From: Trema orientale
Lineage: Eukaryota > Streptophyta > Magnoliopsida > Rosales > Cannabaceae
Length of the DNA stretch: 64,000 bases
NCBI GenBank assembly: GCA_002914845.1
Contig: JXTC01000133.1
Location: 43,634 to 107,633 of the forward strand
Direction: 5' to 3'
Below the pieces are notes generated by a model that searched no databases, was not told the DNA's origin, and saw only the letters and a list, made by a program, of their open reading frames with translations. Positions within the stretch are counted from its first letter, which is position 1. Every line of letters starts with the position of its first letter. A program made the position numbers and the translations under genes. Positions 9,617 to 19,549 of the stretch are shown here, one piece after another.

Positions 9617-11425
9617 TGTTGGAATATTTGCCCTAAAAGGCAGATTTTCAATTTTACCCTTTTAGTGTAAACAACTTTCTCTTACATGTAATTATGATAT
9701 TTGCTAGATTAAACTATCTCAGTTAAATAGTTTATTTATCTGAAAAAGATTCCATGACTTTACTTGTATATAAAGAAACAAACATGATTAAATGTTAATT
9801 ATAGGGAGACTTGTTTATTTATCTAAGTCTAAATTAACTAGTTCACAATCTGTAAATAAAGATGAAATACTTAATTTGCTAAAGATTGTAGTGTTTGTCT
9901 ATCTCAATGGAAATGATGTGTCTCAAATCATTAAAGTTATGATAAAAATACTAATACAATATAAATAAGTTATGTGTATTGAACTGGACCAGGTAATATA
10001 AAGAATTGGAGTGCCGTAACTCAATTCTTATATTATTACAAACTAGCTCTTAGCATGTAGATCTTAATTCTTGATGTTTGACTGGACTTGCTTTCATGGA
10101 TTATAATCTTTTGATTTGTTAAAAGACTAGCCTCAGTGAAATTAGAGGCAAACTCTGGCATATTAGAGGTTATGATTTATGAATTAATAGGAACACCAAA
10201 TAGTTAAGGACACTATATATTAATGCCACTTTAAGGTCTTTCAAGATTCATTGAATAATTAAATCTAAGATCTTAGTATTTACTTTATGAATTGATTAAT
10301 AATTTTGTCTAAATGGCTATTGAGAACAAAATTATTGACAACATTATTCCTTGATAGAAAGCTGGTAACTTAAAGGTAAATATGCATTGGAAGGGTATTA
10401 CGGTAATTTTACCTATCCAACTACGGCATTGTATAGGGATTCTATATGTGGTTTAGAATATGCTAGATGGATCAGTTAATCAAGGCTAGTTGATTAAATC
10501 TCTATAAAATGCATGACATTTAATCTAAGAGTGCAGTATTGGGTTGTATTAGACCTTTAGTAGAGTGTCTCCTTTACTAATAGTATTTATATAAATACTA
10601 TAATAAGAGTTATTATGTATTTATTATACTATTGACCTTAGATTATTTGGATCCATTAGGTCCCTTGTCTAACTCAACAAAGCTCATTAATTGGTTGGTA
10701 GTATTTGTGAAATTAGTTTTATGAAACTGTGTAAAATAATGATTCTACACAGAAGTTGGTATTTTATAAATAAGTTACATGAGTTGGACATATTTATAAA
10801 AATACACCCATAGCCCAAATTGGAGAACAAGCCCAATCTTAGTTGGACTAGGATTTAGCAGTTTTGGGCCCTATATATATAAGATATATGAGGAAAAAAA
10901 ACTACGCAGTAACTCTAGGAGAGTCACATGCATAACAGAGGGAGAGAGAGAGAGAGATAAAATTCGGCCAAGGCTGAAAAGGAGAGGAGAGAAAAAGTTC
11001 TTGCAATCCACAGTCTCATCTCACATCTCAATGTTCTAAAGGATCAAAAAGGTGTTCTTGATCGTTCTCTAGCGAAGGATTCAACTTGGTGCTCACTCGC
11101 CTCATCAACCTAGAGTTGGAGCATAGACAAGAAGATCTAGAGTTGGAGATTTGATTACCATCAACAAGGAGATTAAGGAGGAGCACACAACAAGAGGTAA
11201 ACCCTAATCTCATCTCTAAGGTTTATGTGTCTAGATTTGATTTATGTTATATATGATCCTGTATATGATATATGCATATTCTATGGTTATGAAAACTATT
11301 TTCATATAAAAATTTTAAAAACCTAAATCTGCTAACTTTTCCGCTGCGCTCATGATGTGATCATGTGTTTCCCATATTTGCATGTATGTATAATTTTTCC
11401 TAAGTGTTAGGTCAAATTACCAGCA
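9617..11425 (+). mobile_element. 3' LTR (1.8 kb) of the copia relic; family C1
   Basis: The LTR starts TGTTGGAATATTTGCCC and ends ACCAGCA. Two more copies occur in the window, at 58425-59976 (minus, cut) and 60157-61961 (plus, solo), with matching sequence along their length. Near 10869-10885 there is a TATA-like ATATATATAAG, followed by a GA-rich leader (10935-11000) containing ATTCGGCCAAGGCTGA. The 5-bp flank on the right is AGGAT. No left LTR is visible, so this is the right half of a deleted element. Confidence 0.85.
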
Positions 11426-11815
11426 AGGATATTTTGTTATTAATTTGAAAACTTAATTCTTTACAAATTATTCTAGTTCAACTCAGTTTAATTTGAAAAC
11501 TCAGTTTAACTCAATTTATCAAAAACTTATGATTTCTCAACGAATATCCAAATGAGATAATTGGAAATTTTTTTGAACTTTATCGGGTATTTTTCTTAAG
11601 TAATTTAAAACTAATAAGAGTTTTAATAGTAACGGAATTCATAATGAATTGAGGACCAGAATGAAATTATCTAATACTTGATTTTTCCTGAATTTCATAA
11701 AATCAGTATTTAATTATATTTTCACTTAAAATTACTGAAAGTCACGGCTTCGGATTTCCGGCCGTGACAATACTCTTTTCTAGTTCGTCTTAGCGAGACA
11801 TATAATATTTTACAC
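11426..11815. other. Unassigned AT-rich DNA with a GC hairpin
   Basis: The stretch between the copia LTR and the Athila LTR has no coding potential. It holds a hairpin at 11741-11768 (arms GTCACGGC and GCCGTGAC around 12 nt). A TGTCACGGCC start read on the minus strand would suit the edge of a chromovirus-type LTR, but I cannot confirm it. Confidence 0.35.
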
Positions 11816-13160
11816 TGATGAATAAGTTTTACTCACAAATTAGATATCATTTAAGCTATACATTTGGTGGATTCTTGAAGTTTTTATGGGTTTTATTTGT
11901 GTTTTTAATATTTTGATTGTAGGTTAAATAATTTTGGTATACTTGGTGGTATTTGGAGATAATAACATGATTTATGGCAAGTTGGAAAGAGAAGAGAGTG
12001 CCTTGGTGCTTGTCATTGGTACTAGAGCATTTAAAAGGCTCAAAATAAGATAAAGTTAGCGAGGACCAGAGGAAGTGGTGCCCTGGCACCATGTTATTGG
12101 CACTCCGGCACTAGTTCGGGCAAAGAAAAAAAATGGACAGGAAGAGTGGCGTCCCGGCGCCATCCAACCAGCGCCGTGGCATCACTCTCCGGGAAACTTT
12201 ATAAAAATCATCTTAAGACGTCTTTCGACCTAGTTTTTGTGGTGGCCGCCCCCTAACCTATAAACAGGTCTTTTCTGGACTTGTTTAGAAGATTCAAAAG
12301 CCAAAAATAACTCTAAAATAAGAGAGAAAGTGAGAGTGAAGGATTGAAGGCGGAGCGATTGGCAACTCAGAGATAGAACACCATTGATTCGACTTCTAGC
12401 TTCTTTTATTCTTCTTTGCTCTTTCTTTTCTATATCTAGAACCATGTTTAGAGTTTGTTTTCTCTTTACTATGAACTAATTTTATTTTCTAGGGCTACGA
12501 TATAGTCGGATTATGATGTCTTGAATTATTTCAATTCCAATTCAATTTTATGTTTATTTTCTATTCTATACTAATTATACTAATCTATGCTCAATGCTTA
12601 TGAGAGCCTGATCAACTTTTGTATAAGTTTGAGGTTTAATCCAAGATTTGAGAAGGGAGGATTGAATTTGTCTTAATTAATATACTATGAGATTATCATA
12701 AGATAGATATATCTATGAAGTTTGTGCAGTAATATGAATTTCTTGCGCTTAATGAGTTTTGGTAGATTTATAGTTTACACAGAGATGTTGGAACGTGTTT
12801 ACTAGAACATGCCTATTAGTTCTTGAGAAAGATTGATAGAAAAATTAGAGAGATTCACTGTTAGCATAAGGAATGAACATAAATTGATTGGATTGACAGG
12901 TTCAGACAGATTAATCTAGGTGAAATTGAAACCCTAGATTTTTAATCATTGAAAGTCTTCTTGAGTTGTTTATAAGCTTGATTTCATTTATTTAATTTCT
13001 TTTGTTTTATTTATTTTCAATTGTCACATTTACGATTGTTCAAATAAAATTTGGAATTAATATAATTCGGTAATTGGCAATACAAGTCTCTGTGAGATGA
13101 TACTCTATTTACTCTATACTACTTGTTTGGTGATGTGTACTTGTATTTATATTTTCCACA
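11816..13160 (+). mobile_element. 5' LTR of an Athila relic
   Basis: It starts TGATGAATAAG, followed by CTCACAAATTAG, matching the other Athila-type LTR starts, and ends TTTCCACA just before the primer binding site. GC-rich palindromic units lie at about 12076-12185, before a TATA box (TATAAAAA, 12200-12207). No right LTR is present: the element is cut at about 15228. Confidence 0.8.
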
Positions 13161-13187
13161 AGTTTTTAGTGTCGTTGCTGGGGATTT
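13161..13187 (+). other. Athila primer binding site
   Basis: AGTTTTTAGTGTCGTTGCTGGGGA resembles the Athila-group PBS (TGGCGCCGTTGCCGGGGA, matching the 3' end of tRNA-Asp) with a few transitions. It lies directly after the LTR, as required for minus-strand priming. Confidence 0.75.
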
Positions 13188-13416
13188 ATTTTATTTGCCA
13201 ATATCGTTTACAATTAATTCTGATTTTAATTTGAATTGTTATTTTTATTGAATTATCTTATTCTTTTTATTCTCAGGTGTTATTCGTGGTTTATGCGGAG
13301 GTATAAGAGTTGCGAACTACTTCTTTTGGATCCTAAAATCGAACGAACTTGTAGAGCAAATTGTAAGGAGAAAAGAAAAATAAAGACGTGAAATTCTAAG
13401 TCAAACACAAGAAGCT

Positions 13417-15228
13417 ATGGCTAATGAGGGAGAAAGAAATGATAACAACAGAGCCCTTAGGGATTTTGCACTCCCTTTCGTGACTGGAATCTCATCTGTA
13501 ATAAGAAAGCCGACTATTCAAGTCAATAACTTTGAGATCAAGTCGGCTACCTTGCAAATAATTTAGACTTCAGTACAGTTTAGTGGGTTACTAACTGATG
13601 ATCCCAATACCCACATAGTTAATTTTCTAGAGATTTGCGACACCTTCAAGTTCAATGGTGTTAGTGACGACGCCATTCGCTTAAGGTTGTTTCCTTTTTC
13701 ATTGAGAGACTGTGCCAAGAACTGGTTGAATTCCTTGCCTACTAATTCAATCACTAGTTGGGAAGACCTCGCTCAGAAGTTCCTTGCGAAATTTTTTCCT
13801 CCAGCAAAGACTGCAAAAATGCAGATGGAAATTTCTAATTTTTCCCAGTATGAAGGGGAAACACTTTATGATATATGGGAATGCTACAAAGACTTACTGC
13901 AGAGATGTCCTCATCATGGACTGCCCAAGTGGATGCAGGTTCAGAATTTCTATAATGGGCTGGGTTGTGCAACAAGGACTCTGATTGATGCCGCAGTAGG
14001 AGGTGCCTTTATGGGAAAGACGCAAGATGAGGCATATGATTTACTAGAAGAGATGGCTATGAATAATTATCAATGGCCTAATGAGCGAAATATGCCAAAG
14101 AAAGCTGCTGTTGTATATGAGTTAGATGCGGTGTCTACTTTGTCTGCTCGAGTAGTTTCCCTTACTAAACAGCTCCAACAGTCCGCGATGATAGTAAATG
14201 CCATACAAACTCAACTTCCAATGTCTTGTGAATTTTGTCAAGGAGCCCATACAAGTGACCATTTTCAAGTGGGAAATCCTTTCTCACATTCTCAAGTGGA
14301 GCAAGCACAGTATGTTTCGAACTTCAACCGCCAGAATAACAATCCATAAAGTGATACATGCAATCCTGGTTAGAGGCATCATCCTAACTTCTCCTGGAAC
14401 AATCAAGCTACTATACTGAGACCTTCTCAATCTGGTCATTCTATGCCACCTCCTGGTTTTCAGCCTCAAGAGAAGAAGTCTAATTTAGAGAAAGTGCTAT
14501 TGCAGCTGACCAACAACACTAATCAGTTCATGACTGAGATGAAGACTAGCCTTCAAGTTCAAGGTGCTGCAATTCGAAACCTGGAGCTCCAAGTCAGTCA
14601 GTTGGCCAACATTCTTGCTGAGAGACCACAAAGAAATCTGCCGAGCATGAAGTAAATCCCAAAGAGCACTGTAATACAATCACGCTAAAGAGTGGGGAGG
14701 AGTTGGAAGTTCCATTGAAAACCGAGAAATCCCTAAAAACTGATCAAGAGGTAGCAACCCTAACGACGCTAGTAGAGAAAAGAGATGCAGTGGCAACTAA
14801 AGAATCGAGTCCCTTGAGTGAACCTACACAAAGTATTCCATTCCCTTAATGTCTCCAGAAAAGCAAGCTTGATAAGCAGTTTTCGAAATTCTTAGAGATA
14901 TTTAAGAAGCTGCATATAAACATCCTGTTCGCAGATGATCTTGCTCAAATGCCAAGCTATGTAAAATTTATGAAGCACATCTTGTCAAACAAGAGGAAGT
15001 TAGAGGAGTATAAGATGATTGCACTTACTAAGGCGTGCAGTGCTATCTTGCAAAAGAAGTTGCCCCCGAAGCTTAAAGACCTAGGGAGTTTCACAATTCC
15101 TTGTTCAATTGGCAACTCTGTTTTTGAAAAGGCATTATGTAACTTGGGAGTGAGCATAAATCTAATGCCTCTTTCTGTGTGCAAAATGTTAAGTTTGGGG
15201 ATATTAACATACACCAATTGCAAGTGAG
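13417..15228 (+). pseudogene. Athila gag and protease region
   Basis: One frame from ATG 13417 gives about 412 codons of gag: FALPFVTGISS near the start, then RLFPFSLRDCAKNWLNSLP and DLAQKFLAKFFPP (retrotrans_gag core). After that come YNGLGCATRTLIDAAVGGAF, a zinc-like CEFCQGAHTSDHF, and a coiled-coil tail with QNLE-type repeats (IRNLELQVSQLANIL). In-frame stops occur at about 13564, 14347 and near 14373. After a frameshift near 14640 the protease linker follows (DKQFSKFLEIFKKLHINI, MPSYVKFMKHILSNKRKLEEY). Then comes the protease core, FEKALCNLGVSINLMPLSV, where the usual catalytic Asp of CDLGAS is Asn. Homology ends at about 15228; reverse transcriptase, RNase H and integrase are missing. 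Confident at family level. Confidence 0.88.
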
Positions 15229-15745
15229 TCATTTTACAGGCTAATTTCAACCAACTCGTGAGAAAATGATATGGATAGAACTAATTTGGGCTAAAATGAC
15301 TTTTTTATATATTTTTCTAAAAATGATATTTTTAAAAATGTTAAGGATATCTTGACCTATGGTCAAAAACTTTTTTACCATAAAAAAACTATTATTTAGG
15401 ATCTTTTCATGGTCAATATGTGCTTGACCATAGGTCAAGAAGTTCTTGACACTTCTAAAATTGTCATTTTAAAAAATAATGCACAAAAATTCATTTCGGC
15501 CTAAGTTATTCCTACTCATGTCCTTTTCCCCCAACTCGCAGATTCAAGCCCAATTATTTAGAATTTTAAAATCCAAAAGTCTATACACAATGGCGAATGA
15601 ATAATTTTGCGAAAATGACATTTTATACGATTTTTTTTTTCAAAATATTGACCAAAATACGACCCACGACAATTAAATACTTTTCCGTATGATCTATAGG
15701 AAAATATTTCAATTTATACGGTATAAAGTGCGGTAGCAAAGTTGT
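15229..15745. other. Unassigned DNA with a perfect 16-bp inverted repeat
   Basis: No gene. It contains CTTGACCTATGGTCAA (15351-15366) and its exact reverse complement (15424-15439), separated by 57 nt. This could be a short MITE or chance in low-complexity DNA. Confidence 0.4.
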
Positions 15746-16043
15746 AAATTCCTATGATTTACCTACATATAGGGTATTCGGCCAAAAGGAAACCAAACTG
15801 GTTTATTGTGCTCTACTTGCATACAGGGCATTCTACTAAAAGAAAACCAAACTAGTTTCCAGGAAACCTTTGTGGTTTTTCTGTAATTTACTTATATATA
15901 GAGTATTTCGCTAAAAGCAAACCAATCTGGCTTCTAGGAAACTTTTGTAGTTTTTTGTGATCTATTTACATACATAACATTCTGCTCAAAGGAAACCAAA
16001 CTAGTTTCCATATTTTTCTATGATTTATTTATGTATAGGCATT
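15746..16043. repeat. Tandem repeat tract A, left part
   Basis: About three to four diverged units of roughly 85-100 bp, each with AGGGCATTCTGCTAAAAG, AAACCAAACTGGTTTCC and AAACCTTTGTGGTTT motifs. The tract stops at the CACTA insertion and continues at 36880. The last three bases (ATT, 16041-16043) are the CACTA target duplication. Confidence 0.85.
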
Positions 16044-16430
16044 CACTACAAGAAAAAGGGGCTATAACAGCTACGTCTATAGCGACGAAAGTGACGACAT
16101 TCCATTGTCATCGGCATAGAAAGTGAAAGTATAAAATTTGACCAAATATTTTTTTAATGACAACTATGTTGTCGCTATATTAGAAGACAACAGAGACAAC
16201 TATAGTCATCGCTATAATATTGGCACAAAAAATTATGCAGAGTCAAAAAAAATGTTTGGCTTAAAGTCTTTATAGCGACGACTAGTCATCGCTATTGTAC
16301 TCAGAAAAAGTGACGACATCTAGATGTCATCACTATGGGACTTCCAAAAAAATCACGACAGTATACAGCAACTTGCACGTGGAAAAGGAGCCAAAATTTT
16401 TGGGTTGTCGCTATTGACCTTGTGCATTAA
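16044..16430. repeat. Left TIR and subterminal repeats of the CACTA element
   Basis: After the CACTACAAGAAAAA terminus there are repeated motifs of the type (T)AGCGACGAC / GTCGTCGCTA (for example near 16077-16100, 16160-16215, 16270-16300 and 16310-16340). In En/Spm such subterminal repeats bind the element-encoded protein and bring the ends together. Confidence 0.8.
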
Positions 16431-16441
16431 AAGACTCGAGG

Positions 16442-16562
16442 TGTAACGCCTCAAGTCCCACATCGAGTATGTCCTAGAAAGATCATGGTATTTAAGTGTT
16501 GATCTATGAGCCCAAAAGTACCTTCAAGCTAGCACTTTTGGGTGAGGCCTAGTGGTATTACA
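16442..16562 (+). mobile_element. 121-bp solo-LTR-like (TRIM/SMART-type) element with 5-bp TSD
   Basis: A perfect 5-bp direct repeat CGAGG (16437-16441 and 16563-16567) flanks it. The ends are TGTAACGCC and GGTATTACA, short inverted repeats with TG...CA, as in LTRs. Inside is GTCCCACATCG (16455-16465), which matches the plant snRNA upstream sequence element. A TATTTAA box follows 23 bp later (16489-16495), and then a hairpin with 9-bp arms CCCAAAAGT and ACTTTTGGG (about 16510-16542). There is no coding capacity. The structure fits a solo LTR of a miniature LTR element; a MITE is the alternative. Confidence 0.75.
16455..16495 (+). promoter_or_regulatory. snRNA-type promoter motifs (USE and TATA) in the 121-bp element
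   Basis: GTCCCACATCG is identical to the RTCCCACATCG consensus of plant U-snRNA promoters. The 23-bp gap to TATTTAA equals the spacing of Pol III-type plant snRNA promoters, which is shorter than the Pol II type. No U-snRNA body follows. Activity is inference. Confidence 0.5.
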
Positions 16563-16672
16563 CGAGGGCCTTCTTCTTCCTTATTTTTCTAGTTTTCTCT
16601 CTCTCTCTCCTCTCGCTACCCCCCCTCTGGCACCCCTCTCCGCTGCTCTCCAGTAAGGCTCTCTCTCTATCA

Positions 16673-16705
<33 letters not shown>

Positions 16706-17529
16706 CTATGTAACTCTCTCTCTCTCTCTATGTAACCCTCTTTCTCTCTCTCTATGTAACCCTCTTTCTCTCTCTCTATCTCTCTAAAAAGGTTGTCGCC
16801 ACCGCCCATTATTGCCCTCCCGCCGTTCGTCGCCCCTCCGCTGTCAGCTACTGCTGTCACCACCTCTCTCTAAAAGGTTAGTGTGTATTTTTTATTTTAT
16901 TAAATTAATTTGTTAAAAAAAATAATTAGAATATATTATAATTAGAAATATATATTAGTTAAAAATAATAGCTTAGTTTAGATTTTTTTTTTTTTGAGGT
17001 AGAGGTTAGAATATATTATTAAAATGTGGTTAGGTTTGTATAGTAATTAAAAATAATAGGTTAGTTTATATTATTAGAAATGTGGTTATAATGAATTTGT
17101 GATGATATTAGTTTATAATGTGATGATTACTTGGATTTGTAATGTAGTGATATTAGTTTGTTTATAGAAATATTATGAGATTCATTTGAATTGATTAAAT
17201 AATTTGTGAGATTATGTTGGATTTGTGGATAAATTGGATATGTAAGATTAATGTTTGTGTGGAAATGAGTATTTGAAGTAATTATGTTGTTGAATATGAG
17301 AAAATGTATTGTGATTTATTTATTTTGTTTATGTTGTTCTTGGTTTTTAATTTAGATTTGTGTTAGAATAGAAAATGATAAATTAGGATTTCAAGTTAGA
17401 ATAAGTTCGGTACATTAATTTCGCTATAAAAAAAAAGGTTTGCTACACTAATGAAAAATATGTTTTATATAAAAGTTAATTAATTACATAAAAATTGAAT
17501 AAAATTAGTAATTTATAATACAGTGATAA
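16563..17529 (+). other. CACTA 5' non-coding region with CT microsatellite
   Basis: A CT-rich stretch (16590-16790) includes repeated blocks of TATGTAACCCTCTTTCTCTCTC and a short (TA)n. It is followed by a GC-richer piece and then AT-rich DNA resembling an intron from AGGTTAGTGTG near 16876. It may be the 5' UTR and first intron of the CACTA gene. The minus-strand open frame over the CT run (16863-16558) is a product of the microsatellite. Confidence 0.45.
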
Positions 17530-18420
17530 AATATCCAAAATGCCCCTAAAAGTAATAAAATGCCCAAAATGCCCCTATAAGTAATAAAATGCCCAAAATG
17601 CCCCTATAAGTGAAAAAAAGCCCAAAATGCCCCTAGAACTAATAAAATGCCCAAAATGGACCTCTTAGTAATAAAATACCAAAAATGCCTCTATAAGTAG
17701 TAAAATACTAAAAATGCCCCTATAAGTAATAAAATATCCAGAATGCTCCTAGAAGTACTAAAATACCCGAAATGCCCCTATAAGTAGTAAAATGCCCAAA
17801 TTGCCCATATAAGTAGTAAAATACCCAAAATGCCCCTATCAGTAATAAAATGTACAAAATGCCCCTATAAGTAAGAGAATGCCCAAAATGCCCCTATATG
17901 TAATAAAATGCCTAAAATGCCCATATTAGTAATAAAATACCGAAAACGCTGTTATAGGTAGTAAAATACCAAAAATGCCCTTATAAATAATAAAATACAC
18001 AAAATGATCATCTTAAGTAATAAAATGCCCAAAATGCCCCTAGAAGTAATAAAATACCGAAACTGCCTCTAGAAGTAATAAAATACCCAAAATGCCCATA
18101 TATGTAATAAAATACCTAAAATATCCCTATAAGTAATAAAATATCCAAAATGTCCCTATTAGTAATAAAATACCCAAAACACCCCTATTAGTAATAAAAA
18201 AACCAAAATGCCCTTATTAGTAATAAAATACCCAAAATGCCTCTAGAAGTAATAAAATACCCAAAATGGCCCTATTACTAATAAAATAACCAAAATGCCC
18301 TTATAAGTAATAAAAATCCAAAATACCCCTATTAGTTATAAAATACCCAAAATGCCCTTATTAATAATAGGATACTGAAAATGTTTCTAGAAGTAATAAA
18401 ATATTGAAAATGCCCCTAGC
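17530..18420. repeat. 29-bp minisatellite, about 31 units
   Basis: Units like AATAAAATGCCCAAAATGCC followed by CCTATAAGT repeat head to tail for about 890 bp with mild divergence. The array lies inside the CACTA element, between its leader and the transposase-associated domain, and probably in an intron. It codes for nothing in any frame for long. Confidence 0.9.
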
Positions 18421-19113
18421 GTAAAGGAACCCAAAATTATGTACTTAAGTATTTCCTTGGCAAGCATTTCCTATTAGATTGAACTATTGGTTCTCTAGCA
18501 GGAAAATGGTTCCCTGGGAACTGCTTATATTTTTGGTATTTTTGTGGTTCCTCTTAGATGTCTAATTTAGAATATCATGATTGTTAACGATCATTTTGAG
18601 TAGCAGGAAATGGAATATCTAATCTTCGGTTATTCCAAAGATTAGTTATTTCATTGATTGTTACTCTCGATGGTATCCAATACATGCATGCATTATTTTA
18701 TTCACGTAAGAAATTACCTTAGACCTATTCAGGAGTTGGGAAGCGATTATACATCTCGATATCGATTCTTAAATTTTCCCGTTTGGACAGTTTGGGATTA
18801 CACATTATGTGTTATCATTCACTTATAAACAATGTTCTTTGGTCGAGTTCTGGTGGCATCTCCATGTATTATCTGGGTGTATACATATATATATCACACT
18901 TAGGAGAACTGTGGAGAAATATTATCGGAATTTCGGCATGAATTGAACAATGTTTGAGTGAATGATGAACCCCATAACAAAGTAATCTTGAATGGAATAT
19001 GGCCTACCCTTTAGAAATAGAGTGATAAGGTGGATTTAGGACACCTTATAATCATGCATATAATCTTTGACAATTATTTCTAACTCTGACATTGAACAAC
19101 AAGAGGTGAGAAC
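18421..19113 (+). other. CACTA internal non-coding region shared with the second CACTA copy
   Basis: No reading frame. From about 18783 to 19113 it matches 52232-52346 plus 57568-57790, the flanks of the Athila-like insertion in the second CACTA copy. This shows both belong to the same CACTA family. Confidence 0.7.
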
Positions 19114-19549
19114 ATGTCAGTTGACAAGAGTTGGATATATTTAGGGAGCCATTTTTCTAAGGAGTATTGGAATGGCGCAATATCATTTCTTGATAGAGCA
19201 AAAACTTTTGTGAATGACCAAGGGAAAGTTCATTGTCCATATAAATGTTGTCGCAATATATTGCATAAGACACTTGATGTGGTTAAGACTCATATAATAA
19301 GTAATAGGTTCGATATGGAATATACCACTTGGACATTTCATGAAGAAGTGGAGCCAGTCCCTCTGTAAAATGATGTGCATGGAGGTAATGTTGTAGTAGA
19401 TAAAATGGTAGATATTTTAAATGACTACATATGTCCATCTACGCATGATCCTATTCATAGTGATGTGGATGTCGAGAAGGATGTTGCAATGTCGCCTTTT
19501 ATGTTTACACAATAACATGAGGATATGTCCACTGAGGTTGAATCAGGAT
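19114..19549 (+). pseudogene. CACTA transposase-associated domain exon
   Basis: ATG 19114 opens 84 codons with DKSWIYLGSHFSKEYWNGA, then FVNDQGKVHCPYKCCRNI and VKTHIISNRFDMEYTTWTFHEE. This is the transposase-associated domain (Pfam Transpos_assoc type), with the Cys/His zinc-like pattern CPYKCCRN...H. A stop follows at about 19366, but the frame continues (VDKMVDILNDY, DVEKDVAMSPFMFTQ) up to ESGL, where the gypsy LTR begins. The TNP2 part resumes at 33227 with an IGCTRFSGLNILAKL-like stretch, so the gypsy insertion cut one transposase gene. In-frame stops show it was already decayed or has decayed since. Confidence 0.85.

Noticed and set aside
16454..16562. A U-snRNA gene at the USE/TATA motifs
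   Set aside because: No U1-U6 body follows, and the unit is bounded by a TSD, so it is a mobile element with a promoter-like core.
16558..16863. Minus-strand frame of 101 codons rich in Arg, Glu and Tyr
   Set aside because: Translation of a CT microsatellite.
17530..18420. CRISPR-like array
   Set aside because: Units are contiguous tandem copies without unique spacers, in a plant transposon.
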